A DNA stretch of 64,000 nt from Lachnospiraceae bacterium (GTDB taxonomy: Bacteria > Bacillota > Clostridia > Lachnospirales > Lachnospiraceae). Below are positions 53,611 to 62,069 of the stretch, in pieces. Made by a program: the position numbers and the translations under genes. Each line of letters starts with the position of its first letter. Positions within the stretch are counted from its first letter, which is position 1. The notes beneath the pieces are model-generated. The model was given only the letters and a program-made list of their open reading frames with translations, was not told the DNA's origin and did no database searches. The stretch spans positions 20,003 through 84,002 of the forward strand of contig JAAUZI010000014.1 in NCBI GenBank assembly GCA_014804645.1, in the 5' to 3' direction.

Positions 53611-54480
53611 ATGACACAGATTATTGACGGAAAAAAGATTAGCGAGGAAATTAAAAACGAGCTGAAGGAACAGGTGGCGACCTACAGAGAACAGGGAAAA
53701 GAGATATGTCTGGCTGTGATACAGGTGGGAGATGATCCTGCTTCCTGCGTCTATGTGCGCAACAAGAAAAAGGCATGCGAGTATATAGGAATCAATTCCT
53801 TGTCCTATGAGCTGCCCGCTCAGACCACGGAGGAGGAACTGCTCTCTCTGGTGGAGCAGCTGAATGCCAGGGAGGATGTTAACGGTATTTTGGTACAGCT
53901 CCCTCTGCCGGGGCAGATTGATGAAGAAAAAGTGCTGAACGCCATCAGTCCGCTGAAGGACGTGGATGGTTTTCACCCCATGAACGTGGGTGCTCTGTGT
54001 ATCGGGAAGAAAGGTTTTGTATCCTGTACTCCCGCCGGAGTGATACAGCTGCTGAAACGCTCCGGTATCTCCATAAGCGGAAAGGAATGTGTGGTGGTGG
54101 GCCGCAGCAATATTGTGGGAAAGCCTATGGCGCTGCTGCTCCTTAGGGAGAACGGTACCGTGACGGTGGCCCACAGCCGGACGGAGGATTTGAGGGCTGT
54201 AACCCGCCGGGCTGACATTCTGGTGGTGGCGGTGGGCAGGCCGCAAATGATTACGGCGGACTATGTAAAAGAGGGCGCGGTGGTCATTGACGTGGGCATA
54301 CACAGGGATGAGAACAACAAGCTGTGCGGAGATGTGGACTATACCTCCGTGGCGCCCCATTGCAGCGCCATCACCCCGGTTCCCGGAGGCGTAGGCCCTA
54401 TGACTATTGCCATGCTGATGAAAAACTGTGTGGAAAGCGTGTCGATTCAGGCAGCTTTATTTGATGAAAGGGCGGAGTAA
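53611..54480 (+). CDS. folD: bifunctional methylenetetrahydrofolate dehydrogenase/cyclohydrolase
   Basis: 289 residues. Signatures: VGDDPASCVYVRNKKKACEY (catalytic Lys), ILVQLPLPGQID, PLKDVDGFHPMNVGALCIG, VVVGRSNIVGKPMALLLLRE and PVPGGVGPMTIAMLMKN. It interconverts 5,10-methylene-, methenyl- and 10-formyl-THF with NADP(H). Co-transcribed with fhs; the next gene begins five bases after the stop. Confidence 0.97.
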   Translation: MTQIIDGKKISEEIKNELKEQVATYREQGKEICLAVIQVGDDPASCVYVRNKKKACEYIGINSLSYELPAQTTEEELLSLVEQLNAREDVNGILVQLPLPGQIDEEKVLNAISPLKDVDGFHPMNVGALCIGKKGFVSCTPAGVIQLLKRSGISISGKECVVVGRSNIVGKPMALLLLRENGTVTVAHSRTEDLRAVTRRADILVVAVGRPQMITADYVKEGAVVIDVGIHRDENNKLCGDVDYTSVAPHCSAITPVPGGVGPMTIAMLMKNCVESVSIQAALFDERAE

Positions 54481-54485
54481 TTCTT

Positions 54486-55901
54486 ATGAACTGTCCGAAA
54501 TGCGGAACGGAAATAGAAGAGGGTTCTCTCTATTGTACGGTCTGTGGAGAGGATATCCATATTGTTCCCGATTTTGAGTCCGAGGTGGAGCAGAGTATGC
54601 AGGACACCATGGAACAGATAGCGGAGGAGTTGCAGGATACCCGGAAGGCTGACGCGGAGGAAAAACCTCAAAAACCGAAAAAAAGTTATCTGGGATGGCT
54701 GGCAGGTATTTTTTTCCTGATTATCCTTGTTCTGGCAGGCGTGATCGTCGGCGCATGGTATCATATGGAGCATTCTGTGGAATATCAGTTGTCCCGGGCG
54801 GTGCAGTGTGCCAGGGAACAGAAGTATGAGCAGGCGGTGGACTATTATCTCCGCGCGCTGGAGCTGGGCAGTATGGACCAGGAGGTGGGTTTTGCGCTGG
54901 CGGACTGCTACTATGCCATGGACAATGTGGGCGGCTACGAGAACCAGCTGCTGGAGTTGATCGACGGCGGATTGTTGAATCAGAACCAGCTGGAGAGAGC
55001 CTATGCGGGATTGATACAGTCCTATCGGGCCAGAAATGATTATCAGACGATTGACAGTCTGCTGAATAACTGTGATAATGATGTTATCAGGAGCAGCTAC
55101 CAGAACCTCCAGGCCAAGGCACCGGAATTTGGATTTGAGGAGGGGTACTATCAGGAGATCATTCCTCTGAAACTCAGCTCCAACACGGCAGGCATCATCT
55201 ACTACACCATGGATGGGTCCGAGCCAGACGAGAGCAGCACGGTTTACACTGCGCCGATCTTTCTGGACAACGGTGAGCACACGATCAAGGCGGTGTTCGT
55301 GAATCAATATGGACTGGTCAGCGATGTGGTGACGAAGACATACCAGATCGAACTGCAGATTCCCATTGCGCCGGATGTGGAGACCGCCAGCGGCGAGTAC
55401 AGCCGCCCCACCATGATATGGATCAACTGTGAGGACGGCGATGCAATCTACTATACTACAGACGGCACGGTACCCACGGACAAGTCCACCAGATATACAG
55501 GAGCTATTCCAATGCCGTTGGGTGATTCTGTGTACTCCTTTGCGATTGTAGAGGAGGACGGAATTGTGGGGGAAGTGACCCAGTGCAGCTACAGCTTACA
55601 GCTGCACACGGATATCACGGTGGATATGGCTACTATAGCAGTGTACAATGAGATGCTGCGAATCGGGAGAATACTGACCCCCGAGGGATATGCGGGAGAG
55701 AATGGCGTATACCAGTATCGGTTCCAGTACCCTCTGACCATCGAGGAGGAGGATTACTATATTTTTGCGGAGCTGCATGTGGACGAGAATGGGGGCAGCA
55801 TCCGAACGGGCAGCTTTTATGCGGTTCAGGCATACAACTGTATCTGCTACAAACTGCTGATTGACGAGAGCAACATCTACAGCATAGCTGAGATACCATA
55901 A
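54486..55901 (+). CDS. zinc-ribbon, single-TM, TPR and chitobiase-C-like repeat protein
   Basis: 471 residues. N-terminal zinc ribbon MNCPKCGTEIEEGSLYCTVC (cytoplasmic), an acidic stretch, one membrane helix (LGWLAGIFFLIILVLAGVIVGAWY, about 61-84), then an extracytoplasmic TPR-like region (about 95-205: AREQKYEQAVDYYLRALELG). Two CHB_HEX_C-type beta domains follow (IIYYTMDGSEPDESSTVYTA about 236; AIYYTTDGTVPTDKSTRYTG about 319) and a C-terminal domain. Zinc ribbon plus one TM plus outside TPR is common in Firmicutes but its function is unknown; the chitobiase-C-type modules hint at glycan binding. Ends at the nfnA leader. Confidence 0.75.
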   Translation: MNCPKCGTEIEEGSLYCTVCGEDIHIVPDFESEVEQSMQDTMEQIAEELQDTRKADAEEKPQKPKKSYLGWLAGIFFLIILVLAGVIVGAWYHMEHSVEYQLSRAVQCAREQKYEQAVDYYLRALELGSMDQEVGFALADCYYAMDNVGGYENQLLELIDGGLLNQNQLERAYAGLIQSYRARNDYQTIDSLLNNCDNDVIRSSYQNLQAKAPEFGFEEGYYQEIIPLKLSSNTAGIIYYTMDGSEPDESSTVYTAPIFLDNGEHTIKAVFVNQYGLVSDVVTKTYQIELQIPIAPDVETASGEYSRPTMIWINCEDGDAIYYTTDGTVPTDKSTRYTGAIPMPLGDSVYSFAIVEEDGIVGEVTQCSYSLQLHTDITVDMATIAVYNEMLRIGRILTPEGYAGENGVYQYRFQYPLTIEEEDYYIFAELHVDENGGSIRTGSFYAVQAYNCICYKLLIDESNIYSIAEIP

Positions 55902-56003
55902 ATATGCATCGGAAAGGTGCGAGCGCAAAAACAGCATATACCCGGAAAGTGCACAGGAAGGGTATATGCGGAACAGAGGTTCTAAAGAACCTCAAATAGG
56001 AGG
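55902..56003 (+). promoter_or_regulatory. structured leader of nfnA, ATGCGGAAC-family element
   Basis: ATATGC (55902-55907) overlaps the previous gene's stop. GCATATACCC (55934-55943) pairs perfectly with GGGTATATGC (55960-55969), followed by GGAAC (55970-55974), the hairpin GAGGTTCTAAAGAACCTC (55976-55993), and AAATAGGAGG before the ATG. It shares sequence and stem with the gltX leader. Confidence 0.6.
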
Positions 56004-56008
56004 AGAAT

Positions 56009-56890
56009 ATGTACAAGATTTTGAAAGCAGAGGAACTAACCACCAACATCTATCTGATGGAGGTGGAGGCGGAGCGGGTGGCAAAGTACTGTCAGCCCGG
56101 TCAGTTTGTAATTGTTAGGATGGACGCAGAAGGGGAGAGAATTCCCCTGACGATCTGCGACTATGACAGGGAAAAGGGTACTGTGACCATCGTGTTCCAG
56201 ATTGTGGGCGCGTCCACTCAGATGATGTCTGAACTCAAGACTGGGGACAGTTTCCATGATTTTGTGGGACCTCTTGGCTGTGCGTCCGAGTTTGTAAATG
56301 AGGACCCGGAGAGCCTGAAAAATAAAAAAATTCTGTTTGTAGCTGGAGGCGTCGGTGCAGCGCCGGTGTATCCTCAGGTGAAGTGGCTCCATGAGCATGG
56401 CGTGGCTGTGGATGTGATCGTGGGCAGCAAGACCAAAGATCTCCTGATTCTGGAGAAGGAGATGGAGGCTGTGGCGGGCAATCTGTATGTGACCACTGAC
56501 GATGGTTCCTACGGCAGGAGCGGCATGGTGACACAGACGATCAAGGATCTGGTTGCGGAGGGAAAGCAGTATGACCAGTGCGTGGCCATAGGTCCCATGA
56601 TCATGATGAAATTCGTCTGTATGTTAACTAAAGAACTGAATATTCCGACAATTGTCAGCCTGAATCCCATCATGGTGGACGGCACAGGCATGTGTGGAGC
56701 CTGTCGCGTGACTGTGGGCGGCAAGGTGAAATTTGCCTGTGTGGACGGACCGGAGTTTGACGGCCATCAGGTGAATTTTGACGAGGCTATGAGCCGTCAG
56801 CAGATTTACAAGACGGAGGAAGGCCGGGCCTTTTTGAAAGCCAAGGAGGGTGCGACCCACCACGGCGGATGCGGAAACTGCAACGGGTGA
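56009..56890 (+). CDS. nfnA: NADH-dependent reduced ferredoxin:NADP+ oxidoreductase subunit A (NfnA)
   Basis: 293 residues. Ferredoxin-NADP reductase-like fold: FAD site IPLTICDYDREKG and FQIVGASTQMMSELKTGD, NAD site FVAGGVGAAPVYPQVKWL, and a C-terminal [2Fe-2S] cluster GTGMCGACRVTVGG with FACVDGPEFDGH. With the next gene (NfnB) it forms the electron-bifurcating complex that makes NADPH from NADH and reduced ferredoxin. The family is also annotated sulfide dehydrogenase or GltD-associated subunit. RBS GGAGGAG. Confidence 0.9.
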   Translation: MYKILKAEELTTNIYLMEVEAERVAKYCQPGQFVIVRMDAEGERIPLTICDYDREKGTVTIVFQIVGASTQMMSELKTGDSFHDFVGPLGCASEFVNEDPESLKNKKILFVAGGVGAAPVYPQVKWLHEHGVAVDVIVGSKTKDLLILEKEMEAVAGNLYVTTDDGSYGRSGMVTQTIKDLVAEGKQYDQCVAIGPMIMMKFVCMLTKELNIPTIVSLNPIMVDGTGMCGACRVTVGGKVKFACVDGPEFDGHQVNFDEAMSRQQIYKTEEGRAFLKAKEGATHHGGCGNCNG

Positions 56891-56915
56891 GGATAGAGTA
56901 GGAGGGAGAACAGAT

Positions 56916-58304
56916 ATGGACGTATTGAAGAAAGTACCTGTCAGAGAACAGGACGCACAGGAGCGTGCAAGGAATTTTGAAGAGGTATGTCTGGGATACA
57001 ACAAGGAGGAGGCCATGGAGGAGGCCAGCCGCTGCATCAACTGCAAGAATGCGCAGTGCATCAAGGGCTGTCCCGTGGCAATCAATATCCCGGGCTTTGT
57101 AGAGCAGGTGAAAAACGGTGATATCGAGGGAGCTTACCAGACTATCAGCCAGTCCAGCGCCCTGCCCGCTGTGTGCGGGCGTGTGTGTCCCCAGGAGAGC
57201 CAGTGCGAGGGCAAGTGTATCCGGGGCATCAAGGGCGAGCCGATATCTATTGGTAAGCTGGAGCGTTTTGTGGCGGACTACGCCCGGGAGCAGGGGATCA
57301 AGCCTGAGGGCGCCAAGGAGAAGAAGGACAAGAAGGTGGCCGTGATCGGTTCCGGCCCCGCAGGTCTCACCTGCGCCGGAGATCTGGCAAAAATGGGCTA
57401 TGAGGTCACGATTTTTGAGGCTCTGCATGAGCCCGGCGGCGTGCTGGTGTACGGGATTCCTGAGTTCCGTCTGCCCAAGGAGGCAGTAGTGGCCAAGGAG
57501 ATTGAAAATGTGAAATCTCTGGGCGTGAAGATCGAGACCAATGTGGTGGTGGGTAAATCCGTAACCATCGACCAGCTGCTGTCCGAGGAGGGATTTTCCG
57601 CTGTGTTTATCGGTTCCGGCGCAGGTTTGCCCAAATTCATGGGTATTCCCGGCGAGAACAGCAACGGCGTATTTTCCGCCAACGAATATCTGACCAGAAG
57701 CAATTTGATGAAAGCTTTTGACGAAAATAGCAACACCCCTATCATGCGGGGCAAAAAAGTGGCCGTGGTGGGCGGCGGCAACGTGGCGATGGATGCGGCC
57801 CGCACCGCTCTGCGTCTGGGCGCTGAGGTGCATATCGTGTACCGCCGCAGCGAGGAGGAACTGCCCGCCCGTGTGGAGGAGGTACACCATGCCAAGGAGG
57901 AGGGCATTATCTTTGATCTGCTGACCAATCCCACCGAGATTCTGGCGGACGAGAAGGGCTGGGTGACCGGCATGAAATGTATCCGCATGGAGCTGGGTGA
58001 GCCGGATGAATCCGGAAGGAGAAGGCCGGTGGAGGTGCCGAATTCTGAGTTCGTGCTGGATGTGGACACAGTTATCATGTCCCTGGGAACCTCCCCGAAT
58101 CCGCTGATTTCCTCTACCACAGAGGGGCTGGAAATCAACAAGTGGAAATGTATTGTGGCCGAGGAGGAGAACGGCAAGACTACCAAGGAGGGTGTATACG
58201 CCGGCGGCGACGCCGTGACCGGAGCGGCAACCGTGATTTTGGCAATGGGTGCGGGAAAAGCAGCTGCCAAGGGGATCGACGAATATCTGTCCAGCGTGGG
58301 ATGA
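56916..58304 (+). CDS. nfnB: NADH-dependent reduced ferredoxin:NADP+ oxidoreductase subunit B (NfnB; glutamate-synthase-small-subunit-like)
   Basis: 462 residues from ATG 56916 (GGAGGG upstream). N-terminal iron-sulfur Cys: CINCKNAQCIKGCPVAI and CGRVCPQESQCEGKCIRG. FAD motif VIGSGPAGLTCAGDLA (about 150) with FEALHEPGGVLVYGIPEFRLP, NADPH motif VVGGGNVAMDAARTALRLGA (about 285), and the end GVYAGGDAVTGAATVILAMG. It resembles the GltD small subunit of glutamate synthase, but pairing with nfnA rather than gltB indicates the bifurcating enzyme. It couples ferredoxin, NADH and NADPH pools. Confidence 0.92.
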   Translation: MDVLKKVPVREQDAQERARNFEEVCLGYNKEEAMEEASRCINCKNAQCIKGCPVAINIPGFVEQVKNGDIEGAYQTISQSSALPAVCGRVCPQESQCEGKCIRGIKGEPISIGKLERFVADYAREQGIKPEGAKEKKDKKVAVIGSGPAGLTCAGDLAKMGYEVTIFEALHEPGGVLVYGIPEFRLPKEAVVAKEIENVKSLGVKIETNVVVGKSVTIDQLLSEEGFSAVFIGSGAGLPKFMGIPGENSNGVFSANEYLTRSNLMKAFDENSNTPIMRGKKVAVVGGGNVAMDAARTALRLGAEVHIVYRRSEEELPARVEEVHHAKEEGIIFDLLTNPTEILADEKGWVTGMKCIRMELGEPDESGRRRPVEVPNSEFVLDVDTVIMSLGTSPNPLISSTTEGLEINKWKCIVAEEENGKTTKEGVYAGGDAVTGAATVILAMGAGKAAAKGIDEYLSSVG

Positions 58305-58351
58305 TAAAGAACTATTGGGGCAAGGCAGAGAACAAATGATTGGGGGATTGT

Positions 58352-58376
58352 CTATCGCAGGTATTTTCTGCGATAG
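58352..58376 (+). other. perfect hairpin before the second zinc-ribbon gene
   Basis: CTATCGCAG (58352-58360), loop GTATTTT, CTGCGATAG (58368-58376). No U-tract follows, and the RBS of the next gene begins eight bases later, so it could influence translation initiation. Confidence 0.5.
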
Positions 58377-58393
58377 GCGGAAAAGAGGTAAGT

Positions 58394-59296
58394 ATGTTGA
58401 TATGTCCAAAGTGCAGGAATGAGTACAGAGACGGGATTACCATATGCGCGGATTGCGGCTGCAGCCTGGTGTCGGAGAAGGAGATAATAAATAAGGTTCC
58501 GCTGATCTTCGGGGGTGAGGAGGAACTGACCCGGCTGAAGGAGTATCTTGAGTACAACGGCCTGCAGGATATGGAGATTGTCTTTGACGAGAAAGAGGCG
58601 GTACACGAACTTCTGCTCAACGAAAAAGACAGGCAGAAGGCTATCAAGCTGGGTTCTGTGTATATGCAGCAGGAGCAGGTGCGGCAGGCTGAGGAGGCTG
58701 TACGAATCCAGGAGGAGCAGGCCCGTAAGGAGGCGGAAAACCCTCAGCCCCAGTGGTTTGGCATGGGAACCGAGGAGCCGAAGGAACAGCCGGTCCGTAA
58801 CGCGCAGCCTGTGCGCAGGTCCTCACGGGGCTATCAAAACAAATCAGAGCAGGCGGCGGAGAACAAATCCTCTGCATGGACATTGTTGATCGTGGGCAGC
58901 GTGGGGCTGGTAGGGTTGGTGCTGCTGCTGACGGGAGTGCTGCCGTTACAGTTGCAGGGCAGTAACCGCTTTATAATCGGCGGCATTATGGGAGCCATGT
59001 TCGTGATTTTTATAGTAATGGGCTTTGTCTCCCTCAAGAACTCCAAACAGTATGCCAGGGAGGCGGACTCCGAGAACTCTCTCAAGAGTACCATGGAGAA
59101 ATGGTGTAAAGAGAATCTGGATGGCGCCAAAATAGACGCAAGTTTGCAGGTGTCCACCATGTCCGAGACAGAGTGGTATTTCCACCGGACGGCTCTGCTC
59201 AAGGCGGTGCTGAACCGCCAGTTTGTGAATCTGGATCAGGAATTCCTGGATCACTTTGTGGATGATATGTACGATACCATTTTCCCTGAGGGTTAG
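58394..59296 (+). CDS. double-Cys zinc-ribbon protein with DUF2007-like domain and two membrane helices
   Basis: 300 residues from ATG 58394 (AGAGG upstream). N-terminal ribbon ICPKCRNEYRDGITICADCG, then a segment KVPLIFGGEEELTRLKEYLE reminiscent of DUF2007 signal-transducing domains, a Gln/Glu-rich helix, and two membrane helices (about 177-199 and 211-234). The cytosolic-looking C-terminus ends with FLDHFVDDMYDTIFPEG. Function unknown. A terminator-like stem follows. Confidence 0.7.
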   Translation: MLICPKCRNEYRDGITICADCGCSLVSEKEIINKVPLIFGGEEELTRLKEYLEYNGLQDMEIVFDEKEAVHELLLNEKDRQKAIKLGSVYMQQEQVRQAEEAVRIQEEQARKEAENPQPQWFGMGTEEPKEQPVRNAQPVRRSSRGYQNKSEQAAENKSSAWTLLIVGSVGLVGLVLLLTGVLPLQLQGSNRFIIGGIMGAMFVIFIVMGFVSLKNSKQYAREADSENSLKSTMEKWCKENLDGAKIDASLQVSTMSETEWYFHRTALLKAVLNRQFVNLDQEFLDHFVDDMYDTIFPEG

Positions 59297-59327
59297 GGGA
59301 GAACGGACATATTTGAACAATTTGATT

Positions 59328-59365
59328 TGCCCGAAGCCCGGAGAGTGTTTTCCGGGTTTCGGGCA
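59328..59365 (+). terminator. terminator after the zinc-ribbon gene
   Basis: TGCCCGAA and CCCGGA in the left arm pair with TCCGGG and TTCGGGCA in the right arm (one mismatch), followed by GATTT. Confidence 0.65.
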
Positions 59366-59423
59366 GATTTATATGGGAAAGTTTCGAGCGTGGTCTGCAA
59401 TTTCCGCAGAGAGGTGAAAGACT

Positions 59424-59903
59424 GTGAGGATTACAATATTGTGTGTGGGAAAAATCAAGGAGAGCTTTTACCGGGAGGCCATTGCTGAATATGCCAAGCG
59501 GCTGAGCAGATACTGCAGGCTGGAGATTGTGGAGGTGGCGGACGAGAAGACTCCGGACGGAGCCTCGGCGGCATTGGAGGAGCAGATCAGGGAGAAAGAG
59601 GCCGACCGCCTGCTGGCCCGCCTGGAGGAGGGGGCGTATGTCTGCACTCTGGAGATTCAGGGCAGGCGCTATACCTCTGAAGGCTTTGCGGAGCTCATTA
59701 ATCGAGCGGGGTTGGGCGGACAGAGCCACATCGTCTTTGTGATCGGCGGCTCTCTGGGACTCCATGAAAAGGTGCGAAAGCGCTCCGACCAGGCAATCAG
59801 CTTTTCGGATATGACCTTTCCGCACCAGCTGATGCGGGTGATTCTGTGCGAACAGATCTACCGGGCATATCGGATCATCAGAGAGGAACCATATCACAAG
59901 TAA
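59424..59903 (+). CDS. rlmH: 23S rRNA pseudouridine-1915 N3-methyltransferase RlmH
   Basis: 159 residues, exactly the length of the staphylococcal enzyme. SPOUT fold: MRITILCVGKIKESFYREAI, then EYAKRLSRYCRLEIVEV, the SAM-knot region FVIGGSLGLHEKV, SFSDMTFPHQLMRVILCEQIYRAYRI, and the end EEPYHK. It methylates pseudouridine 1915 in helix 69 of 23S rRNA. GTG start with GAGGTGAAAG upstream. The 3' end of this gene is the attachment site for SCC-type cassettes in staphylococci; here its last codons recur downstream at 61017 and 62432. Confidence 0.96.
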   Translation: MRITILCVGKIKESFYREAIAEYAKRLSRYCRLEIVEVADEKTPDGASAALEEQIREKEADRLLARLEEGAYVCTLEIQGRRYTSEGFAELINRAGLGGQSHIVFVIGGSLGLHEKVRKRSDQAISFSDMTFPHQLMRVILCEQIYRAYRIIREEPYHK

Positions 59904-59914
59904 GTGCGAAAGGG
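59889..59914 (+). repeat. rlmH-end repeat A (chromosomal att-like site)
   Basis: CCATATCACAAGTAAG plus TGCGAAAGGG: the last codons (PYHK-stop) of rlmH and 11 bases beyond. 25 of the 26 bases recur at 61017-61042. The first 11 bases also recur at 62432-62442. Confidence 0.75.
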
Positions 59915-60059
59915 AACGTAAGCTCAAGAAAGGCAAAAAAATAAGAGTTATAATTTAACCCCTATTTATGATGGGGCGGGGAGATTTTGGATAAAGTGAA
60001 ATCTGCCGGGCAATTAAAGGAAAGCAGGTAAAAATATTAGGGCTGTGGCTTTGTGAATA

Positions 60060-60088
60060 TTGTATTTTGCAGGTATCCTGTGTATAAT
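60060..60088 (+). promoter_or_regulatory. promoter of the second Rpn gene
   Basis: TTGTAT (60060-60065), 17 bases, TATAAT (60083-60088), followed by ACAGGAGG and the ATG at 60118. Confidence 0.65.
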
Positions 60089-60117
60089 GGTAGTAGAAAG
60101 CAGGAACAGGAGGAAAT

Positions 60118-60924
60118 ATGGCAATAAAAGAGAGTGTGAAGACAAACTGGGAAGAATTAAGCATATCCAATGATTTCATGTTTGGGAAGATCATGCAGGA
60201 CCCGGAACTGTGTAAGGAACTATTACAGAGGATTCTGCCGGATTTGAAGATTGATCATATCGAATACCCGGAACTGCAGAAAAGTATCAAGCCAGATGTG
60301 GATGCCAGGAGTGTCAGGCTAGATGTATATGTGCAGGATAATAAGAATATTGTCTATGACATAGAAATGCAGGTAAGTGACACAAAGGAACTGCCAAAGA
60401 GAAGCCGTTATTACCAGAGCATGATTGACCTGCAGCTTATTGATAAGGGGCAGCATTATAAAAAACTGAACAGGAGTTATATCATATTTATCTGCCCTTT
60501 TGATGCATATGGCAAAGGAAGACATATCTATACCTTTGAAAATATCTGTAAAGAAGACAATAGTATTTCAATGGGTGACGAAACGGTAAAGATATTTCTG
60601 AATGCTGACGGAACAATGGATGATGTCAGCGATGAGCTAAAGGCATTTCTGGACTATGTGGCAGGGAAGAGGCCGAAGGATTCCTATGTGGAGAAGCTGG
60701 AAGAAGCTGTAAGGGAAGCCAGGAAGAACAGAGAATGGAGGCATGAGTATATGACATTGTTGATGAGAGATCAGGAGAATGTGGAAAAAGGCAGGGAACA
60801 GGGAATTTGGGGAATGATATCAGCCCTGAGGGACTTGGATATACCAGATAGTACGATATTGCAAAAGCTACAGGAAAAGTTTTTGCTGACAAAGGAGGAA
60901 TCACAGAAATATTTAAGCCGGTGA
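60118..60924 (+). CDS. Rpn-family nuclease / PD-(D/E)XK transposase-like protein
   Basis: 268 residues. N-terminal family motif LSISNDFMFGKIMQDPELCK. The nuclease core VRLDVYVQDNKNIVYDIEMQ gives D-(x)n-E-x-Q (Asp about 77, Glu about 88), then the helix RSRYYQSMIDLQLIDKGQHY. Conserved YIIFICPFDAYGKGRHIYTF follows, and a C-terminal coiled region. This is the PDDEXK_2 branch, more typical than the copy at 1682, to which it has no close similarity. Codon use is AT-richer than in the preceding 59 kb. It is the only gene between rlmH-end repeats A and B. Confidence 0.85.
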   Translation: MAIKESVKTNWEELSISNDFMFGKIMQDPELCKELLQRILPDLKIDHIEYPELQKSIKPDVDARSVRLDVYVQDNKNIVYDIEMQVSDTKELPKRSRYYQSMIDLQLIDKGQHYKKLNRSYIIFICPFDAYGKGRHIYTFENICKEDNSISMGDETVKIFLNADGTMDDVSDELKAFLDYVAGKRPKDSYVEKLEEAVREARKNREWRHEYMTLLMRDQENVEKGREQGIWGMISALRDLDIPDSTILQKLQEKFLLTKEESQKYLSR

Positions 60925-60990
60925 TTGGTGTAACAGGCAGAGCATATAAAGTGTTCTGCCTTATGTGTATCTAATAATATTTGGGTATTT

Positions 60991-61038
60991 TTCGCACTTA
61001 AGGTTCTAATGGAGAGCCATACCACAAGTAAGTGCGAA
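60991..61038. repeat. 10-base inverted repeat flanking rlmH-end repeat B
   Basis: TTCGCACTTA (60991-61000) and TAAGTGCGAA (61029-61038) are perfect inverted copies on either side of the GAGAGCCATACCACAAG core. SCC attachment sites carry inverted repeats near the core in a similar way. Confidence 0.65.
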
Positions 61039-61042
61039 AGGG
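61017..61042 (+). repeat. rlmH-end repeat B (att-like)
   Basis: CCATACCACAAGTAAG plus TGCGAAAGGG, identical to repeat A except one base. In frame it would again read EPYHK-stop, although no rlmH copy precedes it. Confidence 0.75.
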
Positions 61043-61091
61043 CGGGCATTGACAGGAAACAGAACAGGAATATAAAGGAGTGCAAATACTT

Positions 61092-61973
61092 ATGAATACG
61101 TTAAAGCCTGGCGATACTATTGGAATCATATCACCGAGTGGGGTAGCAGATAAAAATGATTATGAAAAATATGCAAAAGGCATTGAAAGATTGGGATTTC
61201 AAATCAAGTTTGGAAAAAATATTTATAAGGACACCTATAGATACACTGCGAGTGTCAAGGAACGGGTTGATGACCTGAATGAGATGGTATATGACGAAAC
61301 CGTAAAGATGATATTCTTTGGCGGCGGCTATGGGAGCGTTGATTTACTTCCGTATATAGATTATGGAAAAATAAAGGAAACCCCGAAACTTTTTCTGAGT
61401 TACAGTGATGGAACATCAATACTTAATGCCATATATGCCCAGACCGGTATAACGACATATTATGGTCAGACACCGGGATTATTTGATAAGATTAGTGAGT
61501 ACGACAGGGAACAATTTGTGTCACATTTGATAAAAGGAAATGTGACTGATTATATCAGTAATAGCGATTGGCATACGATAACAGAGGGGCGCTGTGAGGG
61601 AAACCTTATTGGAGGGTATTTACTTAATTTTGTTTTGACTTTAGGAAACAGATTTTTTCCCTACCAAACAGACAGGAATTATATATTGTTTATTGAAGAA
61701 TTAGATAAATTCCAATCGGTTCAGGATGTCAGTATGTTTTTAACTTGTATAGGGCAAAGTCAGTTAATGGAACAAGTTACAGGGTTGTTATTTGGGCATT
61801 ATTCGGATGATATTTCACCGGAGTTATTTGAAGTACTCGAAAGATTTGGGAAAAAATATACTATTCCTGTTGCTTATTGTGATGATTTCGGTCATGGAGC
61901 TAATCATGCAATTTTTCCTATTGGAAGAGAGGCTGTTTTAGACACAAAAAATAAGTCATTATTATTCCGATAG
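61092..61973 (+). CDS. S66-family peptidase (LD-carboxypeptidase / MccF-like)
   Basis: 293 residues from ATG 61092 (AAAGGAG 11 bases upstream). The family begins LKPGDTIGIISPSG. The nucleophile elbow is LFLSYSDGTS (Ser about 103). The catalytic Glu lies in NYILFIEELDK and the His in DFGHGANHAIFPIG. S66 enzymes cleave the L,D-bond of murein tetrapeptides or, as MccF, detoxify microcin C-type peptide nucleotides. On an accessory cassette the immunity-type role is attractive but unproven. AT-rich codon use unlike the core genes. Confidence 0.87.
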   Translation: MNTLKPGDTIGIISPSGVADKNDYEKYAKGIERLGFQIKFGKNIYKDTYRYTASVKERVDDLNEMVYDETVKMIFFGGGYGSVDLLPYIDYGKIKETPKLFLSYSDGTSILNAIYAQTGITTYYGQTPGLFDKISEYDREQFVSHLIKGNVTDYISNSDWHTITEGRCEGNLIGGYLLNFVLTLGNRFFPYQTDRNYILFIEELDKFQSVQDVSMFLTCIGQSQLMEQVTGLLFGHYSDDISPELFEVLERFGKKYTIPVAYCDDFGHGANHAIFPIGREAVLDTKNKSLLFR

Positions 61974-62069
61974 AGTATATATAGACATGTTTTCTTCACT
62001 TTATGCTGCATGAAAATTCTATGTGGCTTGTATCTATATGATGGAGAAAATTGAAGGTAAGGTAATAAT

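Larger units (their letters stand above)
59915..61042 (+). mobile_element. probable rlmH-targeted cassette 1 (Rpn nuclease cargo)
   Basis: A 1.1-kb block bounded on the left by repeat A and on the right by repeat B. It is AT-richer than the DNA before it and contains a single gene (Rpn family). No recombinase is inside, so it would depend on enzymes elsewhere, as recombinase-less SCC-like elements do. Confidence 0.45.

Noticed and set aside
56787..58409. A 540-codon minus-strand frame opposite nfnB
   Set aside because: nfnB is unmistakable on the plus strand. The antisense translation has no motifs or ribosome site and is a composition artefact.
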